Both the position numbers and the translations under genes were made by a program. The notes beneath the pieces were generated by a model that saw only the letters and a list, made by a program, of their open reading frames with translations, was not told the origin of the DNA and did not search any database. This document shows positions 6,547-13,348 of a stretch of DNA of 64,000 nt, in pieces (within the stretch, counting starts at the first letter, position 1; the number at the start of each line of letters is the position of its first letter). The DNA is from SG8-4 sp964598225 (GTDB lineage Bacteria > Planctomycetota > Phycisphaerae > Sedimentisphaerales > Anaerobacaceae), in contig CAZRBG010000010.1 in assembly GCA_964598225.1 (NCBI GenBank), positions 1 to 64,000 of the forward strand, in the 5' to 3' direction.

Positions 6547-6687
6547 TTGATCCGCATAAGATGCGGGATTCTTCGTTTCTGCCCGTATAAGACGCCTTTG
6601 GAAATCCTGTCAAGGGCACGATAAGTCTTTTTCTTTGAATGGTTTTCCGTTTATCCTTCCATTTAGCTCGGTGTGTTATGCGGATCA
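6535..6687 (-). other. 153-bp ORF-less promoter segment between integrase and first cassette
   Basis: The segment lies between two copies of aacaataa (6534-6541 and 6687-6694). It also carries 13-base inverted repeats ttgatccgcataa (6547-6559) and ttatgcggatcaa (6676-6688). Joined end to end as a circle, these would form a 13-base-pair hairpin around a TTATTG/TT crossover, like a minimal attC. It contains a promoter but no gene. It could be a promoter-only cassette, part of attI, or a small MITE. Confidence 0.45.
6584..6613 (-). promoter_or_regulatory. cassette promoter (Pc-like)
   Basis: On the minus strand a perfect -35 box TTGACA (6608-6613) is followed after 18 bases by TATACG (6584-6589). 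This is the only strong promoter-like sequence between the integrase gene and hicA. It points into the array, so it can serve as the common cassette promoter. Confidence 0.55.
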
Positions 6688-6705
6688 ACAATAAGAACCT
6701 CCTTC

Positions 6706-7071
6706 TCAAAGTCCATCTACCGGACTGCGGACACCTGTCGGGCCGCGATTGAGTACTTGTGTATAAATCATGGTCGTCTTGACGTCGTTGTGGCCCAGCA
6801 GATCCTGCACGGTTCGGATATCGTAGCCGCCTTCCAGAAGGTTCGTTGCGAAGGAATGGCGGAACGCGTGGCAGGTGGCCCGCTTGGCCAATCCAGATGA
6901 ATCGCCTGACCAATGGCGATAGGTCCGTTCGGTTCGCCGGCTGTAACGTCGCGGGCGTAACGCCTCTTTGAGTTGATCGAGGAGTTTGGGGGTTCGCGTC
7001 TGGCGAACGCTCCGTTGGGCAACCGCCGCAACTGAATGACCTCTCAAATTGGCCTGGCGCAACTCTTCCAT
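6706..7071 (-). pseudogene. intI: integron integrase IntI, internally deleted
   Basis: The 121-residue frame joins an IntI N-terminal piece (PKLLDQLKEALRPRRYSRRTERTYRHW) to the C-terminal catalytic end. The second part has CHAFRHSFATNLLEGG, TVQDLLGHNDVKTTMIY with the nucleophilic tyrosine, and NRGPTGVRSPVD, the signature ending of integron integrases. Normal IntI proteins are about 320-340 residues. About 200 residues are missing, including the first catalytic arginine and the integrase-specific patch. The protein cannot be an active recombinase. It keeps its own promoter and ribosome site (AGAGGA). It reads in the same direction as the cassettes, as in the reversed integrons of planctomycetes and spirochaetes. 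Confidence 0.85.
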
Positions 7072-7095
7072 TTTCTGATTCCTCTGTTGTTTGAC

Positions 7096-7124
7096 AGGTT
7101 AACACGGGGGCTTGCACAAGTCAA
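7096..7124 (-). promoter_or_regulatory. promoter of the integrase remnant
   Basis: On the minus strand TTGACT (7119-7124) and TAACCT (7096-7101) are 17 bases apart, 25 bases ahead of the integrase ATG. I do not see a convincing LexA operator overlapping it. Confidence 0.45.
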
Positions 7125-7161
7125 ATGGAAAATTTCGGCCTGGTTCAATCGCATAGGCTCA

Positions 7162-7272
7162 AGGGTAACACTTTTAAAAGTGCTTCAATCACCGGAAATG
7201 CTCGTAACACTTTGTTAAATCAGGAGTTACGGGGAATCGGGCAATTCGTTCGCTGCAGAAAAGTGTTACCCT
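7162..7272. repeat. 111-bp segment with perfect 14-bp terminal inverted repeats
   Basis: The sequence agggtaacactttt (7162-7175) is repeated as its exact reverse complement at 7259-7272. The segment between has no coding capacity and contains a further cgtaacacttt half copy. It resembles a miniature inverted-repeat element, but no target duplication is visible and no second copy was noticed in the window. Confidence 0.45.
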
Positions 7273-7512
7273 GTTCTGAACCATGCCAAAATTTCAGATT
7301 TTTTGTTGAGACGCTTCAGAAGGGCGATAGACGCGCGAAAAACGGTGATTTATGGGTTCTTCCGGATAATGAGTTGGTAAGCTGCTAAAACGAGATAGCC
7401 GGATCAGAGCATTGAATAAGGATTTATCCGCCTTTGGCGGATAGCATGTATATACGTGCTATCGCCGGCAAAGCGTTAAATCCAAGAATGGGCAGGATTT
7501 CAGTGGGACGAT

Positions 7513-7987
7513 TCAGTTCTTGTAGCCGGAATCATCCTGGCCGGTGCCGGTGAAGAGGCGGTTGGTTCCTGCGGGGTGGTTGGGGATGACAAGGCCGCTG
7601 TCATCGACTACGTAACCCAGTTCTGCGAGAGTCAGGCTCTCTGCGTGGCCGTCGAGGAATGAGACATTCGCCCTGCCGCTATGACGGTCTTCGGCCGGAC
7701 AGTGTTGCTGTTCGAGGGTCGGCTGTTTCCAGTTGCCGAAATATATTGCGCCGGTGCTCAGGGCGAGCTTCGGGGGATCGAGCTTATAAGAATGCCGGCC
7801 GTGTGGATGCCCGCTGCCGCGGCCGTCTCCGATGACGATGGTATCGGCGGGTCTTTCGATATCCGATTCTCTGACGGGGAAATTCTGAAACTTGCCCAGG
7901 TCGGGCCTGTCGCGGGCGTTGCCGAGGTATCACGACCAGAAGCTCGATAAGTGTGAATGCTCCGGAAGAGTTTCTTACGTGCTTCAT
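7513..7987 (-). pseudogene. collapsed H-X9-DG pseudopilin-like gene
   Basis: The minus strand starts with a prepilin leader, MKHVRNSSGAFTLIELLVVI, then jumps frame. A second frame encodes GNARDRPDLGKFQNFP, ESDIERPADTIVIGDG and the C-terminal signature HSGRANVSFLDGHAESL (histidine, nine residues, Asp-Gly), ending at a stop at 7513. Planctomycete H-X9-DG/DUF1559 proteins are normally about 200-350 residues with a large middle domain, which is missing here. The gene is therefore an internal deletion with a frameshift. Such proteins are type II secretion pseudopilin-like and occur in many copies in planctomycetes. Confidence 0.7.
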
Positions 7988-8213
7988 AACTGCATTATAA
8001 GCGATCTAGTACTGTTTTTCTTCTTGATTTTCAGGAACGCATATAATAGAGTTAAGTACTGTCGGTTTACAGGTAAGGTCGGTCGGAAAGAGGCGAACAA
8101 CTAAATTTTGACACTGATATGACCGGCCGTACGTAACCTGAAATGAAAAAGCTGCTACTTTTTGTTTTAGCGCTGTTCTGGGAAACTGCGCTATTATCCG
8201 GGGAGAAGGTAAA

Positions 8214-10226
8214 ATGAACGATTCGGATCTTTCTGCAATTGTTTCGCGAATACGGTCAGTCTGTTTATCTGTGGCGGTCATCTGCGCGTTCACGTTCGAC
8301 GCATCGGGGATCACGACAAAACGCATTGCATCCGGCCTGAATCGTCCGGTCTATGTGACTTCTCCATCTGGCGATACGGGGCGTTTGTTCATCCTCGAGC
8401 AACACACCGGGCGAATCAAGATACTGAAGCTGGAAACGGGACTCGTAAACGACACGCCGTTTCTGGATATCGACGGGCTCGCGACCGGCAACGAACAGGG
8501 TCTGCTCGGCCTTGCTTTCGATCCGAACTACGCCGAGAACGGTTTTTTCTACGTCAACTTCACCGAATCCGACCGGACGACCAACATTCGCAGGTACCGC
8601 GTATCGGCGGACAATCCGGATATCGCCGATCCGGCCAGCGGCACGACGATAATCAGGTACAGCCAGCCTTTCAGCAACCACAACGGCGGCTGGCTCGGGT
8701 TCGGCCCCGACGGTTATCTCTACATCTGCGCCGGCGACGGCGGCAGCGCCAACGACCCGGGCAACCGCGCCCAGGATATCACCGATCAGAAGCTCGGCAA
8801 GATTCTCCGCCTCGATGTCAGCGGCGACGATTTTCCCGCCGACACTACTCGCAACTATGCTATCCCGCCGGATAATCCCTTCGTTGGAATCGAAGGCGAC
8901 GATGAGATATGGGCTTACGGCCTGCGAAATCCCTGGCGGGCGAGCTTCGACCGGCTGACGGGCGACTTCTACATCGGTGACGTCGGCCAGAACCAGGTGG
9001 AGGAGATAAACTTTCAGCCGGCATCGAGCACGGGCGGCGAAAACTACGGGTGGCGCGTGATGGAGGGCAACCGATGCAACTTTCCAAACGATCCGCTGCC
9101 ATGCAACGATCCGAGCTTTACGCCGCCGATTCACACGTATCTGCACAGCGGCGGCATCAACGGCGGCCAATCGGTCTCAGGCGGCTACGTCTATCGCGGG
9201 CCGATAAGCGAGATACAAGGCGTGTATTTCTTCGCAGATTTCGTAAGCAGTCAAATCTGGTCGTTCCGCTACGACGGCACGAACAAGACCGATTTCAAAA
9301 GACGAACCGAAGAGCTGGCCCCGGATGCCGGTACGGTCGGGTCGATCTCATCATTCGGCGAGGACGCTGTGGGCAATCTGTATATCTGCGACCTTGGCGG
9401 TGAAATCTTCAGGATCGTATGCGATTCGGACAGAAGCGGCGATTTCGACGCCGACTGCGAGATAGACTTCGCTGATTACGCGATGATAGCATCGGCATGG
9501 CTGACAACATCCTCCGATGACCTGTGGAATCCACTCTTTGACATCTCCGATCCGCAGGACGGCATCGTCAACATGCTCGACATCAAGGCATTCGCTGCCA
9601 ATTGGCTGGCCGATTTTCGTCTGGCGGCTCACTGGAAGCTGGACGAAACACAGGGGGACGTCGCGGGCGACGGCGCGGGCGACAATGACGGGACTGTTCA
9701 CGGCGATCCCCTATGGCGACCGTCCGGCGGCATGAAAGGCGGGGCGCTTGAGTTCGACGGCGTTGACGACTACGTTGAAACTCCTTTCATCCTCGATCCT
9801 GCGAACGGATCATTCACTGTGGAAGCCTGGATCAAAGGAGATGTTCCCGGGCGTGCGATCGTATCTCAAACAAACGCCGGGGGGCCCGGCGTCACATGGC
9901 TCGGCGCCGAACCATCGCAGGGTAGACTTATCACCGAGCTTGTTCCGCCACCCGACGGCCGGCTCGTCACACCTGCTTTGATGTCGGAGTTCGTTGTCAC
10001 GGACGCCCTTTGGCATAAAGTCGTCTTCGTCTGGGACGGTTCCTTCAGACACCTTTACGCAGACGGCACACAAGTCGCCAAAGATGAAACTGCCATCAAT
10101 CCGTTGGCTTCTTCGCAAGGGGACCTGCATATCGGTTCCGCCGGGGACCTGGCTGAGACCGGTTTCTGGTCGGGATTGATAGACGAGGTGCGTATATACG
10201 ACAGGGCAGTAACGCCTTCAAATTGA
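8214..10226 (+). CDS. secreted PQQ-type glucose/sorbosone dehydrogenase-like protein with dockerin-like and LamG modules
   Basis: The 670-residue protein begins with a signal peptide (about 1-31). Residues 35-400 form a glucose/sorbosone dehydrogenase beta-propeller with SNHNGGWLGFGPDGYL and AGDGGSANDP; the histidine near 156 matches the catalytic base of soluble glucose dehydrogenases. EEINFQPASSTGGENYGW and GGYVYRG follow. Residues 403-465 are a planctomycete dockerin-like pair of calcium-type repeats (DSDRSGDFDADCEIDFADYA and DISDPQDGIVNMLDIKAFA). Residues 472-668 are a LamG-type jelly roll (GALEFDGVDDYVET, LIDEVRIYDRAV). It probably oxidises sugars or binds carbohydrate outside the cytoplasm, and the substrate is not predictable. 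A partial older copy lies at 1-412. Confidence 0.85.
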   Translation: MNDSDLSAIVSRIRSVCLSVAVICAFTFDASGITTKRIASGLNRPVYVTSPSGDTGRLFILEQHTGRIKILKLETGLVNDTPFLDIDGLATGNEQGLLGLAFDPNYAENGFFYVNFTESDRTTNIRRYRVSADNPDIADPASGTTIIRYSQPFSNHNGGWLGFGPDGYLYICAGDGGSANDPGNRAQDITDQKLGKILRLDVSGDDFPADTTRNYAIPPDNPFVGIEGDDEIWAYGLRNPWRASFDRLTGDFYIGDVGQNQVEEINFQPASSTGGENYGWRVMEGNRCNFPNDPLPCNDPSFTPPIHTYLHSGGINGGQSVSGGYVYRGPISEIQGVYFFADFVSSQIWSFRYDGTNKTDFKRRTEELAPDAGTVGSISSFGEDAVGNLYICDLGGEIFRIVCDSDRSGDFDADCEIDFADYAMIASAWLTTSSDDLWNPLFDISDPQDGIVNMLDIKAFAANWLADFRLAAHWKLDETQGDVAGDGAGDNDGTVHGDPLWRPSGGMKGGALEFDGVDDYVETPFILDPANGSFTVEAWIKGDVPGRAIVSQTNAGGPGVTWLGAEPSQGRLITELVPPPDGRLVTPALMSEFVVTDALWHKVVFVWDGSFRHLYADGTQVAKDETAINPLASSQGDLHIGSAGDLAETGFWSGLIDEVRIYDRAVTPSN

Positions 10227-10267
10227 CTATCCATTCGGCTTCGCTCAGGACAAGTTTAATGTTGACC

Positions 10268-10302
10268 ATTGACTATTGTCTTGAAGTGTCTCAATAGTCA
10301 AT
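10268..10302. terminator. 11-bp hairpin between convergent genes
   Basis: attgactattg (10268-10278) pairs perfectly with caataagtcaat-type sequence at 10292-10302 (caatagtcaat) around a 13-base loop. It lies between the convergent genes ending at 10226 and 10311. No T-run follows, so termination is only a guess. Confidence 0.35.
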
Positions 10303-10310
10303 CGTCAATA

Positions 10311-10643
10311 TCAGGCCTCGACGGACACCTTTTCTTTTTTGGCGTCCTTCTTGGTTTTTGTGAGCGGCTGCGGCTCGGCAACTTTACGATAGCCCAGCGC
10401 CTTTATCACTTCCAGCACTTCCGTCCAGGTCGGGAAGGGCCTGGCGTTCTTGCGTTTGTACTCGTCGATGGCCATGAGAAACTCGAACTGCTCATCGGAC
10501 ATCTGCCCTTCCTCTGCCGATTTCCGCTCGTCCGTCAGTCGCCTTCCGGGGCCTCTTCGACGATCCAGGCCCAGTCTTCTGTCTACAACACTGCCGCGAC
10601 GCTCTTTCCCGCTACGACGTTCTTGATTGGTCTTTCTGCTCAT
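10311..10643 (-). CDS. small basic-N-terminus protein of unknown function
   Basis: Starting at the ATG at 10643, one base after the stop of the upstream gene, the product is 110 residues. Its N-terminus is very arginine-rich (RRSGKERRG, DRRLGLDRRRGPGRR). The conserved-looking part is QFEFLMAIDEYKRKNARPFP followed by TWTEVLEVIKALGYRKV, and a lysine-rich tail closes it. The FLMAIDEYKR..PTWTEVLEVL pattern recurs in small planctomycete proteins that I remember only as hypothetical. It is probably co-transcribed with the DUF2007-like gene. A nucleic-acid-binding or regulatory role is possible from its charge. Confidence 0.65.
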   Translation of the reverse strand: MSRKTNQERRSGKERRGSVVDRRLGLDRRRGPGRRLTDERKSAEEGQMSDEQFEFLMAIDEYKRKNARPFPTWTEVLEVIKALGYRKVAEPQPLTKTKKDAKKEKVSVEA

Positions 10644-10644
10644 G

Positions 10645-10968
10645 TTAAAACTCGTCGTCGTCGAAGAAATCATCTTCGAAATTGATGTCGTCTTCGTCGG
10701 CCATCGAGAAATCGTAGAAATCGTCATAAGTATGCTGCGACTCGATTATGACATGGGCCTCATCGAGGAATTCTTCTGCTACCATAACGGCGATCTCGCT
10801 GGAACCAACCACGTGCTCGTTCTGCTCGACTATTACCGCCGAGATATCGTTGGCCTCCAGAAGACTCTTGTATTCCCTGGCCTGCTCCATGTCCTCGGAA
10901 AAAGCAACGACAACATACCCTTCCAGCTTGGCATTGGACTCACGCCCTTTTTTCGAACGCTTCGACAT
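10645..10968 (-). CDS. DUF2007-like small signalling protein
   Basis: From the ATG at 10968 the product is 107 residues. The part EGYVVVAFSEDMEQAREYKS followed by LLEANDISAVIVEQNEHVVGSSEIAVMVAEEFLDEAHVII matches the DUF2007 (putative prokaryotic signal-transducing protein) fold of about 65 residues. The C-terminal 25 residues are extremely acidic (DEDDINFEDDFFDDDEF). DUF2007 proteins are ferredoxin-like folds of unknown ligand. A TTG ten codons upstream could also start translation, but the ATG is preceded by GGAGGA. It is followed immediately by the small basic protein gene, so an acidic and a basic protein are made together. Confidence 0.7.
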   Translation of the reverse strand: MSKRSKKGRESNAKLEGYVVVAFSEDMEQAREYKSLLEANDISAVIVEQNEHVVGSSEIAVMVAEEFLDEAHVIIESQHTYDDFYDFSMADEDDINFEDDFFDDDEF

Positions 10969-11318
10969 TTTATCCTCCACTACAAACAGCTTTAACAAAT
11001 ACTCCCGTTCTTCTTAAGAACCTCGCTTCTCTTTTTTTCCTTATGACGGGATAAACCTCCGAAAAGTGAATCACCCTCGTCTAAAAACACTTTCGTCAAA
11101 ACAGGCCCGGCGGATAATTAAAATTCATCATAGATTTGATAAAAATCGTTCCTTTGCCGGTCATCGGTGCCTAAGGGCAAAAATTTGGCGATTTAACACA
11201 TTTTTTTATTGCATATCATGCCGTTTAAAGCTAAATAGAAGCGATTGAAGATGCGCCGGGCTACGAGGAGTAGGTTCGGCCAATCACATTTTAACCTTTG
11301 AATATGGAGATTTTGAGA
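10969..11318. other. divergent intergenic region before the histone gene
   Basis: These 350 bases separate the DUF2007-like gene (minus) from the histone gene (plus) and should hold both promoters. The region is AT-rich around 11110-11230 with T- and A-tracts. No gene, attachment site or known RNA motif was recognised. Confidence 0.45.
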
Positions 11319-11504
11319 ATGGCAAAGAAAAAGGAGTCTTTGATTGTAGCCAGCAAAGTCAAGGCGTACATCAAGAGCAAGAAGATGATGACCTCAACCG
11401 ATGCGATGGAGGCTGTCAGCGATAAGGTCTATGACATAATCGATGATGCAATCGCCAGAACCAAAGCCAACCGGCGCAGCACGGTCAAAGCACAGGATGT
11501 GTGA
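11319..11504 (+). CDS. single-domain bacterial histone-fold protein
   Basis: The product from the ATG at 11319 is 61 residues: MAKKKESLIVASKVKAYIKS, then KKMMTSTDAMEAVSDKVYDIIDDAIARTKANRRSTVKAQDV. This has the histone-fold order: a short helix, a strand, a long central helix (DAMEAVSDKVYDIIDDAIARTKAN), then a strand and RxTVxxxD end, as in archaeal and DUF1931/Bd0055-type bacterial histones. The RRSTVKAQD loop contains the R-T pair and terminal aspartate of the family. Such proteins dimerise and bind DNA; bacterial versions can coat or bend it. GGAG lies nine bases before the ATG, and an upstream in-frame ATG is less likely. A strong terminator follows, so it is a single-gene unit. Confidence 0.82.
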   Translation: MAKKKESLIVASKVKAYIKSKKMMTSTDAMEAVSDKVYDIIDDAIARTKANRRSTVKAQDV

Positions 11505-11556
11505 TCCCCGGTGGACAATGATTTAGCACATCTGTTTCCGGTCGGAAAATCAATCT

Positions 11557-11586
11557 GGGGTCGGTCGTACATTAAAAACGACCCCC
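11557..11586 (+). other. hairpin downstream of the histone gene
   Basis: ggggtcg at 11557 pairs with cgacccc before 11587, with an inner GTCGT/ACGAC extension around acattaaaa. It has no T-run, and could be an mRNA 3' stabiliser. Confidence 0.35.
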
Positions 11587-11612
11587 ATAGGGTTATATCT
11601 TATGTTAATTAG

Positions 11613-11649
11613 GCCGTTCTGCTTGGCGGAGCGGAACGGCTTCTTTTTT
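11613..11649 (+). terminator. rho-independent terminator of the histone gene
   Basis: gccgttc and gaacggc form a GC-rich stem with further pairing (tgc..gcg) around ttggcgga, followed by ttctttttt. Confidence 0.8.
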
Positions 11650-11959
11650 GCACCTGAACTGTAAGAAATGCGATTATCAGTATCAAAACTCAGGCTTCTC
11701 AAAAGATTTTTTCAACTAATTTATGTAGAAAACCCGATTTATAGTATATAGTTTTCGGGAAGATACCATATTTTTACAGGCGTCAAGTTAAGCTTGGGTG
11801 ATTTGCTGCCGATTATGGACTCTGATGGCATTTTGAAACTTGGGTAATCAAGCCGGGTCATCTAAACGTTGCCCAGATAATGTTGGGACCCGATTAAAGC
11901 AAGCTGTGGTGTTTTGTTGCTGAGCGAGCGATTATAGGACTACTCAAACAGGTGATACT
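11650..11959. other. leader region of the glycogen cluster
   Basis: This gene-free stretch upstream of the GT4 gene contains two similar words, cttgggtgatttgctgcc and cttgggtaatcaagccgg (about 11792 and 11839), and a gttgcccagataatgttgggac stretch. The repeated CTTGGGT words could be regulatory, but I do not recognise a riboswitch. Confidence 0.35.
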
Positions 11960-13255
11960 ATGAAAGTTTTCATGTTAGGCTGGGAGTTTCCACCATTCAT
12001 CAGCGGCGGACTGGGCACTGCATGTTATGGCCTTACCCGTGCGATGGATCGGCTTGGCATGAAAGTGACGTTTGTTCTGCCGAAAATGGTGGCCGGCGAA
12101 TATGCAACCCACGTCAAGCTGTTGACGCCGCAGTCAAAGCCCTCCGATCCTTCCCTCGAATTCACCGACACCGGTATGAAGAACGTCAAGTTCTGTCCTA
12201 TCGGGTCTCTGCTCCATCCGTATTCCACACCTGAGACGTACCATCAACGGATCGAAGAGACTTTGAGGCAAAAGCAGTTGCTGCGCGGCGGCAAAATCAG
12301 CTCGGCCAGCCAGTTAATGGAATCTTCGGACTACGGCACCGATATGTACACCGAAGTGTATCGCTACGCCGAAATTGCCGTTGAACTGGCGTTTAGCCAA
12401 CAATTCGAGATTGTCCACGCTCATGACTGGATGACTTATCCGGCCGGTATTGCGGTAGCCGCGGCCAGCGGCAAACCTCTTGTCGTACACGTTCATTCCA
12501 CTGAGTTCGACCGCAGCGGCGAACATGTAAATCAGATGATTTACGATATCGAACGTGAAGGCCTGGAGCGAGCCGACAAAATAATTACAGTCAGCCACTT
12601 TACACGCAATATCGTCATCAGCCGATACGGAATCAGCGGCGACAAGGTCGAGGTGGTCTATAACGGTGTGGATCGCAACGGGTCGTGGTCGCTTGACGCA
12701 AGCGGCATAAAGAAAGACGAAAAGATCGTTCTGTTCCTGGGCCGGATCACGATGCAAAAAGGACCGGAGTATTTTCTCCAGGCGGCAAAGAAAGTCCTCG
12801 GGGTAATGGACAACGTAAAATTCGTCATGGCCGGCTCCGGAGACATGATGCATCGGTCCATCGAAATGGCGGCGGAACTCGGCATCGGGCATAAGGTGCT
12901 CTTTACCGGATTCCTCCGAGGCGAGGATGTCAGGAAGATATACAAAATGGCCGATTTGTACGTGATGCCTTCGGTGTCCGAGCCATTCGGGATCGCCCCT
13001 CTCGAGGCCCTGGATAATGATGTCCCCGTCATTATAAGCAAACAGAGCGGCGTTTCAGAGGTGCTGATGCACGCTTTGAAAGTCGATTTCTGGGACGTCA
13101 ACGAAATAGCCAACAAAATCATTGCAGTGTTGAAGTTCCCCCCGTTGCAGATGACCCTGCGAAGCCACGGAAATTTCGAGGTCAGAAGACTGCGATGGAG
13201 GGACACAGCGGCCAAGTGCGCCAAAATATATAACGAAATGCTGGCGCCCGTCTAA
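11960..13255 (+). CDS. GT4-family glycosyltransferase (glycogen/starch synthase-like)
   Basis: The 431-residue protein begins MKVFMLGWEFPPFISGGLGT, the N-terminal glycine loop of retaining GT-B glucosyltransferases. HAHDWMTYPAG lies near residue 153, an extended AAVELAFSQQ segment precedes it, and the C-terminal nucleotide-sugar domain starts near VLFLGRITMQKGPEYFL (about 255). PSVSEPFGIAPLEAL (337-351) is the EX7E motif that binds the nucleotide-sugar phosphates. It is expected to extend an alpha-1,4-glucan from ADP- or UDP-glucose in the cytoplasm. It is followed by GH57 and debranching enzymes, so a glycogen or maltooligosaccharide pathway is likely. AGGTGA precedes the ATG. Confidence 0.85.
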   Translation: MKVFMLGWEFPPFISGGLGTACYGLTRAMDRLGMKVTFVLPKMVAGEYATHVKLLTPQSKPSDPSLEFTDTGMKNVKFCPIGSLLHPYSTPETYHQRIEETLRQKQLLRGGKISSASQLMESSDYGTDMYTEVYRYAEIAVELAFSQQFEIVHAHDWMTYPAGIAVAAASGKPLVVHVHSTEFDRSGEHVNQMIYDIEREGLERADKIITVSHFTRNIVISRYGISGDKVEVVYNGVDRNGSWSLDASGIKKDEKIVLFLGRITMQKGPEYFLQAAKKVLGVMDNVKFVMAGSGDMMHRSIEMAAELGIGHKVLFTGFLRGEDVRKIYKMADLYVMPSVSEPFGIAPLEALDNDVPVIISKQSGVSEVLMHALKVDFWDVNEIANKIIAVLKFPPLQMTLRSHGNFEVRRLRWRDTAAKCAKIYNEMLAPV

Positions 13256-13348
13256 GCGTCACTCGACTGAAACAGAAGAATAAATCCAACATGATCCGAC
13301 CGGAGCAGGCTTGGCATCCGGGGATACTCGTCAAAGAGACTCGATAAA

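Larger units (their letters stand above)
2693..7124 (-). mobile_element. degenerate chromosomal integron with gene cassettes
   Basis: The island runs on the minus strand: integrase promoter (7096-7124), deleted integrase gene (6706-7071), ORF-less promoter segment (6535-6687), hicAB cassette (6028-6535), a cassette of unknown content broken by a RAYT element (about 4899-6027), a lipoprotein cassette (4256-4898) and an Nmad2-Nmad3 cassette (2693-4255). Three attC-type imperfect palindromes end in CGTTAGC or, in one case, are cut at that point. The integrase reads towards the cassettes rather than away from them. That is the inverted arrangement reported for spirochaete and planctomycete integrons. 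Confidence 0.8.
7072..7512. other. gene-free stretch upstream of the integrase remnant
   Basis: No credible gene is present. It holds the integrase promoter, the 111-bp segment with 14-bp inverted ends (7162-7272), and a small hairpin atccgcc-ttt-ggcggat (7426-7442). Confidence 0.5.

Noticed and set aside
6542..7117. 191-residue minus-strand frame across the integrase region
   Set aside because: It is in a different frame from the IntI motifs and passes through the promoter segment; the IntI frame has the family signatures.
7681..7950. 89-residue plus-strand frame
   Set aside because: It lies antisense to the pseudopilin remnant, which has clear motifs on the other strand.
8265..9170. 301-residue minus-strand frame
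   Set aside because: It is a shadow of the sugar dehydrogenase-like gene, caused by high GC third positions.
11780..11935. Possible riboswitch upstream of the glycogen cluster
   Set aside because: The repeated CTTGGGT words and short pairings do not fit a class I could recognise.
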